NCBI RefSeq assembly: GCF_013340285.1 | Contig: NZ_BLVO01000004.1 | Location: forward strand, 310,001 to 374,000 | DNA: 64,000 bases | Direction of reading: 5' to 3' | From: Desulfovibrio subterraneus | Lineage (GTDB): Bacteria > Desulfobacterota > Desulfovibrionia > Desulfovibrionales > Desulfovibrionaceae | Shown: positions 51,168 to 59,824 of the stretch, in pieces | Layout of the letters: every line of letters starts with the position of its first letter | How positions within the stretch are numbered: position 1 is the stretch's first letter | The notes under the pieces: generated by a model | Told to the model about the DNA's origin: nothing | The model's input: the letters and a program-made list of their open reading frames with translations, nothing else | The model's database searches: none | Position numbers and translations under genes: made by a program

Positions 51168-51783
51168 GCGTTTCGTCCCCCACATACAGCACGGAATTGC
51201 GGCTGCCGAAGTTGTCTTCCCGCACCAGACTTATTCCCGGATCAGGAATGGTCATGCGGCCGTCGACCAGAAAGACGTATTCATACTCCCCTCTGGGAAG
51301 CATGAGGTCCAGCACCCATACCTTGGCGGCAGTGTCGTAGCGCATGGAATAGCCGCCATCCTGCCACTGGTTGAACGAACCGATCACCGCAACAGAGTGG
51401 TTGCGGCGCAGTTCATCTGCAAGCACAAAACGCACAGGCGCTGTGCCGTGTGCAGCATCAGGCACCGCAACAGCCCTTTCTGCGAGCAATACGGATGTCC
51501 GCTCCGCAACAGGAGCCTCTGCCCCATACCACACAAGCTGAAGCGACATAAGCGCAACAGCCAGCACAGCCACAGTTGCAATCCCTCTTGCGGGCGTAAA
51601 ACTCACGGTAACAGGCTCACGCATAAGACGCAGCAGCCGCTGCCAGAGCGAGAGGCGCCTGGGCTTGAGGCCGTTAAGTATGCCGGGCAGCAGCTCAGCC
51701 GGAGCCTTGGCATCCTCATAGCCGCGAATGGCCTCGTACAATCCAGCGGGATATTCCCGTTCTCTTTTATCCGGTGTATGCAT
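51157..51783 (-). CDS. Membrane protein with C-terminal glycogen-binding (AMPK-CBM/CBM48) domain, putative anti-sigma
   Basis: A 208-residue protein. The N-terminal cytoplasmic part of about 65 residues (YEAIRGYEDAKAPAELLPGILNGLKPRR) is followed by one TM helix (about 67-86). The outside C-terminal domain reads VRFVLADELRRNHSVAVIGSFNQW, then YDTAAKVWVLDLMLPRGEYEYVFLVDG and DNFGSRNSVLYVG, the isoamylase-N/AMPK glycogen-binding pattern. Its start overlaps the ECF sigma stop, and cytoplasm-TM-sensor order fits an anti-sigma factor. No zinc HxxxCxxC motif is seen, so this anti-sigma role is inference. Confidence 0.75.
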   Translation of the reverse strand: MHTPDKREREYPAGLYEAIRGYEDAKAPAELLPGILNGLKPRRLSLWQRLLRLMREPVTVSFTPARGIATVAVLAVALMSLQLVWYGAEAPVAERTSVLLAERAVAVPDAAHGTAPVRFVLADELRRNHSVAVIGSFNQWQDGGYSMRYDTAAKVWVLDLMLPRGEYEYVFLVDGRMTIPDPGISLVREDNFGSRNSVLYVGDETREI

Positions 51784-52340
51784 TATTCACCTCCGATCAT
51801 GTCGCGCAGGAGCTCAAGCCCCCGCTTGACGCGCATCTTTGCCGCGCTCAGACCGATATTCAGCGCGCGGGCAACTTCGGTAAATTCATATTCTTCCCTG
51901 TAGCGGAGAATCAGCGCCTCCCTGTACAGAATGGGCAGCTGTTCCAGCGCGGCAACCGCCCTGTCCATGTCGAGCCGTGCTTCCGCAGGCGGTTCATCGG
52001 CAATGGTGGTCACGGAATCGATATCCACATGCAGGATATCCTGACGGCCTTCCTTCCGGTAATGGTCACGGACGATATTGAGGGCGATGGCATGCAGCCA
52101 CGGATAGAAGGGACGGCCCGGCGAGAACTGTTCAAGTTTCTCGTACGCCTGAATGAACGCATCCTGCGTCAAGTCTGCAGCCAGCGAAGCGGAACGGACG
52201 GCACGAAAGACCATGGCATACGCCCGTTGCTGGTACCGGAGCACCAACAACGAAAAAGCGTCCACGTTACCGTCCAGAACATCCCGGACGATCTCAGCAT
52301 CTCTGGATGCGCCTTGAATGGCGTTTGATGTATCTCGCAT
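51783..52340 (-). CDS. ECF-type RNA polymerase sigma factor
   Basis: A 185-residue group 4 sigma-70 factor. Region 2 (FSLLVLRYQQRAYAMVFRAVRSASLAADLTQDAFIQAYEKLEQF) contains the DLTQDAF core motif. PFYPWLHAIALNIVRDHYRKE follows, and region 4 has LEQLPILYREALILRYREEYEFTEVARALNIGLSAAKMRVKRGLELL, the -35 binding helix-turn-helix. First of five minus-strand genes. Its stop overlaps the start of the membrane partner (TAATG). The ribosome site is weak. It probably directs its own operon. Confidence 0.93.
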   Translation of the reverse strand: MRDTSNAIQGASRDAEIVRDVLDGNVDAFSLLVLRYQQRAYAMVFRAVRSASLAADLTQDAFIQAYEKLEQFSPGRPFYPWLHAIALNIVRDHYRKEGRQDILHVDIDSVTTIADEPPAEARLDMDRAVAALEQLPILYREALILRYREEYEFTEVARALNIGLSAAKMRVKRGLELLRDMIGGE

Positions 52341-52417
52341 GTGTTTAATCCGAAACAGGGGTATACCTCCTATACGTCATCCGGACGCCTTACGTCACAT
52401 TATTCCGGCAGAAAAAC

Positions 52418-52441
52418 GAAAGCCCGCAAATGCGGGCTTTC
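52418..52441 (-). terminator. Terminator after the DUF4139 gene
   Basis: An 11-bp stem (GAAAGCCCGCA at 52418-52428 with TGCGGGCTTTC at 52431-52441) has an AA loop and a T-run on the minus strand. It separates the DUF4139 transcript from the ECF operon. Confidence 0.85.
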
Positions 52442-52458
52442 TGTCATAGGCAAATGGT

Positions 52459-54024
52459 CTAGCGGCCTCTGCCGTAATCCACATCCATATCCCTGGGCGC
52501 GGTCACGGTCACGGTATGCCGGATGACCGACTCGCCCTTGGGCGCCAGCTCGGTCTTCCAGATCAGCATGTGGTCGTCGCCCTTTTCGGGACGCGGGACT
52601 GATTCGGTTTCGATGCGGATATCGGAATGGCCGGACTGCGGTTCGGGATCTTCCGCCACAAGGGTCACCGCGTGGCTGCGGTTGTTGCGCAGAACAATCT
52701 CCCACGCCCAGATCATGGTCTGCTTGCGACCGATGATGCCCTTGTCGCCCGACTGCTTTTCAAGCAGCTTCATGGTTGCCGTCACCAGCGGGTCGGCTCC
52801 GAAGAACAGATCCACATCCGTTCCGGAAAGGTTGTATGAGCGCTTGCCGATAAGTGCCCCGTCCACGAGGAACATGGCCGTGCCGCGCGGCAGTTCACGC
52901 GGTTCCGGCAGTATGCTTTTCGCGGTAAGATACGCCTTGCTGTCGGCAGAAGGACGTGCGGTGTAGAGGAAGTCTGCCCGCCAGTATTCCGCCTGCACCG
53001 GCAGCGTGACAAGGCGACCGGCGGGAATGGTCTTGCGGCCCAGCTCCCACACGGCATAGTTGCCGCGCTCAACCTTTCTGGGTGCGGGGGCAGCAGCCTT
53101 CATCATGACAGGCGCCTCTTCCGCCATGCGCTCAACGGAAACAGCGTCTGCGCTTGCGGCATACGCCATAATCTGGCGCTCTTCCACCCGCCATTCAGGC
53201 AGAGACGGCGGCACAAGCGAAACAAAGCGTTCAACCGTGGCAAGGGATACCTCGGCGTTTTTCCAGTCCAGGCCGGAAGACTGCTCTATCTCTGCGGTGA
53301 ATGTGAAGGCCACCTTGCCCTGATCGGGCAGCGCCTCGAAGCGGTACAGCGGCTGCCAGTTACACCCGCCAAGAACATAGCTGTAGCGAACATCCACGGT
53401 GGCGGGCGCATTAACCAGCGCGGCCTGCACCTGCCAGACCTGCCTGTCGGCACCGACAGCCTTATCCAGCGCTTCCTGCAGGGCCGCCACTTCCGCTTCC
53501 AGCGCGACCTGCTTTTCCTGCACTTCAAAACGGGTTCGGTACAGGGTGGCAAGGTGCTTGCTCATGGCAGCATCAAGACGTTCCATCTCGGCAGCTGCTG
53601 CGCCGTCCGCGGGGGTATCACTCCACAGGGAAATGCGGGATTCAATGGTCTGCAGTTCGCCGGTCATCACCGCAAGGTCACGTCGTTTGGAAACAAGCTC
53701 CTTACGCATGGCCTGAACGGTTCCCTGATCAAGGGCGGGCACCCTCTCCCACCGCACATCAACGGGAGAACCGGAGCGCGTGGATAAACGCAGGGTATCG
53801 GGATCAGCGTTGGCGGGCAGGGTTACAAGAATACCCCGCTGCCCGTCGGGAAGTACGGTCTGGGGAAGCGACTCGCTGCATTCAAGCAGCGCACGCCCGG
53901 GGAACAGCGTCACGGAATCGGGAGAAACAGGCTTTTCCGCTGTCCATGCAGGCGTTGCAAACAGAACCAGCAACACCCACAGGGTGGAGAATGCCTTGAA
54001 GGATGTATGATAGCGTAGTGTCAT
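52459..54024 (-). CDS. DUF4139 (mucoidy-inhibitor MuiA-like) protein
   Basis: A 521-residue exported protein (signal ending TPAWTA, about residue 29). An N-terminal domain reads VTLFPGRALLECSESLPQTV (about 35-90). A coiled coil (about 105-190) has RFEVQEKQVALEAEVAALQEALDK. The C-terminal DUF4139 beta domain starts VDVRYSYVLGGCNWQPLYRFEA and ends HTVTVTAPRDMDVDYGRGR. Function is not established. The good ATG follows an AGGAG site. Monocistronic, upstream of the ECF operon in the same direction. Confidence 0.85.
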   Translation of the reverse strand: MTLRYHTSFKAFSTLWVLLVLFATPAWTAEKPVSPDSVTLFPGRALLECSESLPQTVLPDGQRGILVTLPANADPDTLRLSTRSGSPVDVRWERVPALDQGTVQAMRKELVSKRRDLAVMTGELQTIESRISLWSDTPADGAAAAEMERLDAAMSKHLATLYRTRFEVQEKQVALEAEVAALQEALDKAVGADRQVWQVQAALVNAPATVDVRYSYVLGGCNWQPLYRFEALPDQGKVAFTFTAEIEQSSGLDWKNAEVSLATVERFVSLVPPSLPEWRVEERQIMAYAASADAVSVERMAEEAPVMMKAAAPAPRKVERGNYAVWELGRKTIPAGRLVTLPVQAEYWRADFLYTARPSADSKAYLTAKSILPEPRELPRGTAMFLVDGALIGKRSYNLSGTDVDLFFGADPLVTATMKLLEKQSGDKGIIGRKQTMIWAWEIVLRNNRSHAVTLVAEDPEPQSGHSDIRIETESVPRPEKGDDHMLIWKTELAPKGESVIRHTVTVTAPRDMDVDYGRGR

Positions 54025-54228
54025 GATTACTCCTTTATTCGCTGAATAATGGGTACCCTAACACATTTTTCCGCCAAGTTGCCACAACGGAGATCACGAC
54101 AAAAAGCAGTGGCGACGCCCCTTCTTCAACCGGAGTGCGCCGCAGCCGGACACAGTGTTTCCGGCCAGCCATGCAGATAGACGGCGGGAAACGCAAGGGC
54201 AGGACGTTTGTCTATCCGGCGCAGACTG

Positions 54229-54612
54229 CTACCTGTGTTCCGCCTGAAGCGGGTCGGCTACCAGATGCGTATCGTCGTGCGCATAGGCAGGAGAACAGCA
54301 GCACAGAATACGCAAAGGGCCGCTGCCCGTGCAGGCAATGCGGTGCGCTATGCCCGGTCTGATAAGTACCGTATCCCCCGCCTGCACGCTGAAAACCTCA
54401 TCGCCCAGTGTCATCCGGCCGGTACCTGCCGTGACGTGATACAGCTCTTCGGTGTGCCGGTGGATATGCAGAAAGGTTTCCGTGCCTTGCGGCACTTCAG
54501 CCTCTGCAAGCGACTGGTTGCTGTTGCCGTGCACGGCAGGATGCATCAGCTCGCGGATGACGGAGCCGTCCTTTGTCACATAGGCAGGAATAGTGGCATA
54601 GGCTGTTTTCAT
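54229..54612 (-). CDS. Cupin-domain protein
   Basis: A 127-residue single-domain cupin. Motif 1 is ETFLHIHRHTEELYHVTAGTGRMTLG (metal ligands HxH and E) and motif 2 is PGIAHRIACTG. The ATG at 54612 has GAGAGGTG 4 bases upstream; an upstream TTG was rejected. The metal-binding residues are intact, so it could be an enzyme (isomerase or dioxygenase type) or a small-molecule binder. Downstream of the PBP gene on the same strand. Substrate unknown. Confidence 0.85.
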   Translation of the reverse strand: MKTAYATIPAYVTKDGSVIRELMHPAVHGNSNQSLAEAEVPQGTETFLHIHRHTEELYHVTAGTGRMTLGDEVFSVQAGDTVLIRPGIAHRIACTGSGPLRILCCCSPAYAHDDTHLVADPLQAEHR

Positions 54613-54629
54613 GGCACCTCTCAAACAAA

Positions 54630-54654
54630 CGCCCCCGTGTGTTGCACGGGGGCG
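54630..54654 (-). terminator. Hairpin between the PBP1A and cupin genes
   Basis: A 10-bp stem (CGCCCCCGTG at 54630-54639 with CACGGGGGCG at 54645-54654) follows the PBP stop. The T-run is interrupted (GTTTGTTT), so termination may be partial. Confidence 0.6.
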
Positions 54655-54678
54655 CTGTGATATTCAATATGGCTGCGG

Positions 54679-57105
54679 TTAGAACATCTGCTTGAGCAGT
54701 TCTTCGCCGCTGGTTGCATCATCCTGCTGTCCGCGCCGGAGCGGAGTGCCGGAAATGACTGAAGGCTGGGTCCCTTCCTTGAAAGGCAGGAAGTAGGTTT
54801 CATCCGAAGCGCTGCCTGCAAGCTGACCGGTCTTGCCGTCAATCTGCACCTGCACAATGCCGGGAGGCATGGGGAAGTCCATGACAGGATAACTGTCTTC
54901 CACGGCGAGACGGTAGTCCCTGATGATGGGCGATGCGGCTCTGGAGCCGGTTTCCCACTTGCCCATGGGGGTGAGCTGGTCAAAGCCCACATAGGCAGCG
55001 GAAACCAGGTAGGGCGTCACGCCCATGAACCATGCATCCTGTTCATCGTTGGTGGTGCCGGTCTTGCCGCCGATGGGACGGTTCAACACCTTGAGGCGGG
55101 CACCGGTGCCGTCGCGCACAACTTCCTTGAGCAGACTGGCCATGATGTAAGCCGTCTGCGGGCTCATGGCTTCATGGCTCTCGGACTTGAACTCGGCAAT
55201 GGTTTCACCCCACGCATCCTGAATGGAACGGATGACGCGGTGATTGATCCACGAGCCGCCACGGGCAAAGGCAGTGTATGCCTCCGTCAGGTTCAGGGGG
55301 GTCACTTCCACCGCACCAAGGCTCACGGAAAGGTTGTTGGCAAAGGGCCCTTCAAGCCCCATGGCCTTGGCCCGTTCCACAATGGCGGGAATGCCCACCT
55401 TCTGGGCCACGCGGATGGTACAGAGGTTGCGCGATTTCACCAGCGCCGTGCGCAGCAGCATGGGGCCGGAGAAGGTGCCTTCAAAGTTCTCGGGACGCCA
55501 CACCTTGGAGGTGGCTTCGTCCGTGTAAACTATGGGAGCATCAAGCACGATGGATGCCGGAGTGAAGCCGTGATCCATGGCCGTGGAATATACTATGGGC
55601 TTGAAGGCCGAACCGGGCTGACGCTTGGCCTGCGTGGCGCGGTTGAACTGGCTGTCGGCGAAGGAGTAGCCCCCTACCAGCGCCAGTACGTCACCGTTCA
55701 CGGGGTCCATGGCAACCACGGCCCCCTGCACGGCGGGATATTGCTCAAGGGCCAGTGGAACAACCTCGTCCGCAGAAAGTTCTGCGGGATTCCAGTCATC
55801 CTTGCGCTCCTTGGGCAGGCTTACGGAAGCCCATACCACGTCACCGGGTTCGACAACCTGACGGGCATCTTTGATGGAAGGCACCTGATCAGTCGCCAAT
55901 TTGGGATCAGGCTTGCGACACCAGTGCATGGTGGTAACAGGAATATAGCCCCTGTACGCGCCAAGGCGCACATTGGCACCGTTGGCATCCACGGAGGTGA
56001 CAAGCACCTTCATCCATGCGCCGTCTTCGAGGGCGCCGGGAGAAACGGCCTCCTGCTGCAAAAAGTCGTCATACTCTCCCTTGGCAAGCTTGCGCAAGGG
56101 GCCTGCCCAGCCGCGACGCTTGGAAGAATCTTCAAGCCCCTTGCGCAGGGCGGCTTCCGCCGCGACCTGGTGGTGCATGTCTACTGCGGTATAGATATGC
56201 AGGCCGGATTCATACACGGCATCTTCGCCGTAGCGCGAAAGGCTCACGCCAAGACGCTGCATATTTTCTTCGCTGAGAAAATCAATAAGCCGGCGGCGCA
56301 CTTCTTCAAGATACCATGCGCCCTGCTGCCAGCTGGGATCTTCCATGCTCTTGTAGACAAGCTCCTGCGCCATGGCTTCTTCATACTCAGGCTGCGTGAT
56401 CCACTGCAGCTCAAGCATGCGGCCGAGCACGTAGTGCTGACGGGCCACAGCCAGTTCGGGGTTGCGCAGGGGGTTGTATTTGGAAGGCGACTGGGTAAGT
56501 CCGGCGAGCAGCGCACATTCGGCAAGGGTAAGCTCGTTGGCGTGCTTGCCGAAATAAGTGCGGGCCGCAGCTTCCACACCATAGGATCCACCGCCCAGAT
56601 ATATCTGGTTCAGGTAGATGGTGAGGATTTCATCCTTGCTGAGGTAGCGCTCAAGACGGTAGGCCAGAATGGCTTCCTTGACCTTGCGCTCATACTTCTT
56701 TTCGGATGTCAACAGCAGCTGCTTGATGATCTGCTGCGTAATGGTGGAGCCACCCTGCTTGATGGAGCCTGCCTGCATGTTTTTCACAAAGGCACGCATT
56801 ATCGCGCGGGGATCTATGCCGTCATGCTGATAAAAACTGTCGTCCTCGGCCGCAAGAAAGCTCATGGGCAACTTGGGAGACATGTGATCCAGCGAAACGA
56901 GGAAGCGCTTTTCGCGGTAGAAATAGCCGAGCACGGAACCGTCACGACAGTATACGGTGGTAACCAACGGGGGACGGTAGTCAGCGATCTTGGTGAATCC
57001 GGGCAGATCCTTGGAAGCCCACCAGTACAGGCCGGACAGCCCCAGCGCACCAAGGGCGGCGCACAGCGCCAGCATAATGGCGCCATACATCAGGTACTTT
57101 TTCAT
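54679..57105 (-). CDS. mrcA: Penicillin-binding protein 1A family (bifunctional)
   Basis: An 808-residue class A PBP that polymerises and cross-links peptidoglycan. There is one N-terminal TM (about 8-29). The glycosyltransferase domain has catalytic Glu87 in AAEDDSFYQHDGID, then GGSTITQQIIKQL and NQIYLGGGSYGVEAAA. An OB-like insertion follows. The transpeptidase domain has SAFK (the SxxK serine, near residue 500), SRN and GGKTGTTNDEQD. The length (about 810) fits PBP1A. No ribosome site was strong. Monocistronic. Confidence 0.95.
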   Translation of the reverse strand: MKKYLMYGAIMLALCAALGALGLSGLYWWASKDLPGFTKIADYRPPLVTTVYCRDGSVLGYFYREKRFLVSLDHMSPKLPMSFLAAEDDSFYQHDGIDPRAIMRAFVKNMQAGSIKQGGSTITQQIIKQLLLTSEKKYERKVKEAILAYRLERYLSKDEILTIYLNQIYLGGGSYGVEAAARTYFGKHANELTLAECALLAGLTQSPSKYNPLRNPELAVARQHYVLGRMLELQWITQPEYEEAMAQELVYKSMEDPSWQQGAWYLEEVRRRLIDFLSEENMQRLGVSLSRYGEDAVYESGLHIYTAVDMHHQVAAEAALRKGLEDSSKRRGWAGPLRKLAKGEYDDFLQQEAVSPGALEDGAWMKVLVTSVDANGANVRLGAYRGYIPVTTMHWCRKPDPKLATDQVPSIKDARQVVEPGDVVWASVSLPKERKDDWNPAELSADEVVPLALEQYPAVQGAVVAMDPVNGDVLALVGGYSFADSQFNRATQAKRQPGSAFKPIVYSTAMDHGFTPASIVLDAPIVYTDEATSKVWRPENFEGTFSGPMLLRTALVKSRNLCTIRVAQKVGIPAIVERAKAMGLEGPFANNLSVSLGAVEVTPLNLTEAYTAFARGGSWINHRVIRSIQDAWGETIAEFKSESHEAMSPQTAYIMASLLKEVVRDGTGARLKVLNRPIGGKTGTTNDEQDAWFMGVTPYLVSAAYVGFDQLTPMGKWETGSRAASPIIRDYRLAVEDSYPVMDFPMPPGIVQVQIDGKTGQLAGSASDETYFLPFKEGTQPSVISGTPLRRGQQDDATSGEELLKQMF

Positions 57106-57333
57106 ATCATATTCTCTGATTCGAGCTCAGTTCAAGTTGAAGCGGCAGCAGAATGCAAAACACCGCATCGTTATTCGTCCGCCCACCTAGTAGACCCTTG
57201 GGCCGAACAAGGCAACAGGCGGAAGGGGTAACAGCCGGGAATTTCCTGCGGAAGCAATCTTCCGCTTCGGCCGCATCTTCCAAAATTCATCAAACATACC
57301 GAACAGTAAACAGCAAAGCGCAGCGCATTTTTG

Positions 57334-57894
57334 CTATTCTTCAGTCTCCGGGGCAAGCCCCCACGCTATCTTAAGCCTGCCGAAGATATACCGCACTTCC
57401 TTGGCGGTCACTCCTATGAGGGCAAGAGATTCTTCCAGCGTCCTGGTTTCGCGGCAGACAAGACAGTCCGAAGCCGTGAACATGGTCATCATCCGCCCCC
57501 GCACCCAGAACGGGAACAGCAGGCAGAACCACGGACGCACCTCACGCGGCAGCCTGCATCCGTCGGATGTGAGAAAAGCACAATATCCCTCGTCGTCGGA
57601 GGCAAGGCGCATATGCGAACCATGCGGCGGGAACATGTCCTCGATCTCAAGGTCGTGCATAGGGAAAAGGCGGCGCATGGTGTCCACAAAGGGGCGGGAG
57701 TTACCTTCTTCGGCAAAGCCGCCCTCATCGCTGCGATAGTCCACTATGCGTTCCCATTCCGAACGGGAAAGGGGAAAACAGAACTCCTCGTTGCCCGGTG
57801 TCACATGACAGCAGGTAGGCCCCATGCCTGCACAGCGGGCACAGACATGCGGGTCTTCAGGCGACGTCAGATAACAGGGGCCGTCATTCTGCAT
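57334..57894 (-). CDS. YkgJ family Cys-cluster protein
   Basis: A 186-residue protein. Cys positions (DPHVCARCAGMGPTCCHVTP near the N-terminus, then FC, GYCAFLTSDGCRLP, WFCLLFPFW and DCLVCRE) follow the YkgJ/Zn-Fe-chelating pattern. The ATG at 57894 is 2 bases after the stop of the glycosyltransferase, so they are coupled, with GGAG 10 bases upstream. Metal and role unknown. Its close coupling to a GT39 enzyme suggests a role in envelope modification, but this is inference. Confidence 0.8.
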   Translation of the reverse strand: MQNDGPCYLTSPEDPHVCARCAGMGPTCCHVTPGNEEFCFPLSRSEWERIVDYRSDEGGFAEEGNSRPFVDTMRRLFPMHDLEIEDMFPPHGSHMRLASDDEGYCAFLTSDGCRLPREVRPWFCLLFPFWVRGRMMTMFTASDCLVCRETRTLEESLALIGVTAKEVRYIFGRLKIAWGLAPETEE

Positions 57895-57896
57895 TG

Positions 57897-59489
57897 CTAA
57901 AATGCTCCAAAGCTTTCTCTGGGCCATACGCCCTTGAAATTCCTGAGGGTTACGATGAAGAAGGACCGACCCTTCCGGCCATCGTGATTAGTCTGATACT
58001 CGATAAAGGAATAATCTTCAAACATGTCCGCAAACTGAGGTACGATCTCCTGCCGACGCTTGCAGATATACAGGGCATCCCAGCCCTTCTTGTCCTGCGG
58101 GCCGGGCCAGATGTCATACTGGCTCATGCGCCTGCCGAAGTCGGCACAATAGGTGATCGGCTTTCCCGGTGCATAAAAGGCAAGGGAGGCGGTCAGGTCG
58201 TAGGAACTGGCGAAATAGAACACCTTGTCGGGGTCCGGCAGCCCCTTGCGCAGTACGTCGAGCTTATTGCCAAGGTCATGCCAACCCATCAACCTCACGG
58301 CAGGATTGATCTTTTCCGGCAGGGGCAGATACGGCAGACTGTGCACCGCTACAAAAATGACGCACCCCAGAATGATGCATATCCGCCGGAAAGAGATTCT
58401 GCCCTTGCGGGCGCTCACCGCGGCACGCCGCAGCATGAGGGACCCGCGCTCGGCCGCCGTTGCCGCAAGGATGATGCCCGCCACATAGCTCATGGCAGAC
58501 CAGTTGGGGTAAATGCGGGTATGGAAGCTCCAGATGATGAAAAAGCCCCACAGCATCCAGAAGGCGGCAGCAAGCAGCATGGCCTGCCGCACGTGGGTTC
58601 TGTCTTCGCGCACCCCTTCCTGCGATGCCCCCTTCCAGCCCAGCATGAGGGCCCGCCATGCCCCCGCAAGCATGAAGGCAAACCACCACGGGGTGATGAG
58701 ACCTATCTGCGCGCCGAAGTATTCGGGGAACCTGTCAAAGCGGATAAGCGGCTTGGGCTTGGACGGCGTGAGCCCCGCCAGCGTGGTTACGTGCTTGAAG
58801 CCCACCCAGTCGTTCTGCATGTTCCATAACAAAATAGGAGCAAACCCGATGGCTGTTCCTGCCGCCATGGCAAGCAGCGCGCGCACGGCAAACCGGCGCG
58901 AGAGCATTCTGTGCCGGTAGAGACCGAGCATGTAGAGAACGGCAACGCCGATCATGGCAAGCATCATGTACTTTGCCAGAATACCCAGTGCCATGCTGCC
59001 GGCCAGCAGCAGATAGGGCCACAGGGAATCTTCGCGTTCTCCCGCCGCATACAGGGCGAAAAGGGCCGTGGCCCAGCAGACCAGCAGCGGGCTGTCCGTG
59101 GTCATGAGTATGCCGGAAACCAGGAACAACGGCGTGGTGTTGGCTATCACGAGGGTCCACAACGCCACCGAAGGCTTGCGGAACACGCGTGCAACGCCGA
59201 AATAGAGAATGATCTGGGCAAGGAACGAATGCAGCACCGCACCGAAACGCACCCCCAGCTCCGTATCACCGAAGACGGCAGTCCACAGATGAATCACCCA
59301 CGCAATGAGGGGACCTTTGGAATAGTATGAAAGCTGCAGCCTGCGCGCCCAGTCCCAATACTGGGCTTCATCCTGCACAAGATCAAGCTGGGAACTGGCA
59401 ACAAACCACAGGCGCACTGCCGTTGTTATCGCGATAATGGCGGCAGCGGCCAGAACCGGCCGCCGCTGCCAGAAGGGAGCATTTTGCAA
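57897..59489 (-). CDS. GT39-type (ArnT/PMT) membrane glycosyltransferase
   Basis: A 530-residue integral membrane enzyme with about 11-12 helices. The first outside loop has LVQDEAQYWDWARRLQLSYYSKGPLIAWVI, with the family acidic pair (DE) and the SKGPLIAW motif of ArnT-like/PMT_2 proteins. It transfers a sugar from a polyprenyl-phosphate donor to lipid A, a glycan or a protein on the periplasmic side. A C-terminal soluble domain (about 400-530) includes KVFYFASSYDLTASLAFYAPG. Operon partner: the YkgJ-like gene. The acceptor is unknown. Confidence 0.88.
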   Translation of the reverse strand: MQNAPFWQRRPVLAAAAIIAITTAVRLWFVASSQLDLVQDEAQYWDWARRLQLSYYSKGPLIAWVIHLWTAVFGDTELGVRFGAVLHSFLAQIILYFGVARVFRKPSVALWTLVIANTTPLFLVSGILMTTDSPLLVCWATALFALYAAGEREDSLWPYLLLAGSMALGILAKYMMLAMIGVAVLYMLGLYRHRMLSRRFAVRALLAMAAGTAIGFAPILLWNMQNDWVGFKHVTTLAGLTPSKPKPLIRFDRFPEYFGAQIGLITPWWFAFMLAGAWRALMLGWKGASQEGVREDRTHVRQAMLLAAAFWMLWGFFIIWSFHTRIYPNWSAMSYVAGIILAATAAERGSLMLRRAAVSARKGRISFRRICIILGCVIFVAVHSLPYLPLPEKINPAVRLMGWHDLGNKLDVLRKGLPDPDKVFYFASSYDLTASLAFYAPGKPITYCADFGRRMSQYDIWPGPQDKKGWDALYICKRRQEIVPQFADMFEDYSFIEYQTNHDGRKGRSFFIVTLRNFKGVWPRESFGAF

Positions 59490-59824
59490 GAAGAAACCTC
59501 TCTGGTCTTGGGTATCTGAGCCCTGTTTTTTCCGGCCCGTGCCAAGGTTTGCGCCACAGATCTAAGCAGCGGGCCGAACCAGCGGGCCAAACCAGGCACG
59601 TAACAACTATGATGCAGCAGGCATGAAGCTTTGCCGAAACATATCGGGCGAGCCACCTTACCCCCTCATCCCGCACGTGTCCAGAATGCCGACTTCTCCC
59701 GACTTGTCTTGATTTACCCTAACTTGCCCCGCTTTATCCCAAGTTATCCTAGAGTGAACGTGGCGGGCATGCTAATTTGGAAACCATGGGTTTTTCTAAT
59801 CCACTCGCAACAGGTGGCAAAGAT
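59490..59824. other. Divergent intergenic region
   Basis: About 335 bases between the GT39 gene and the diguanylate cyclase. The right half is rich in imperfect CTAACTTGCCC/CCAAGTTATCC words, but no clear operator or promoter pair stands out. A good AGGTGG site precedes 59825. Confidence 0.4.
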
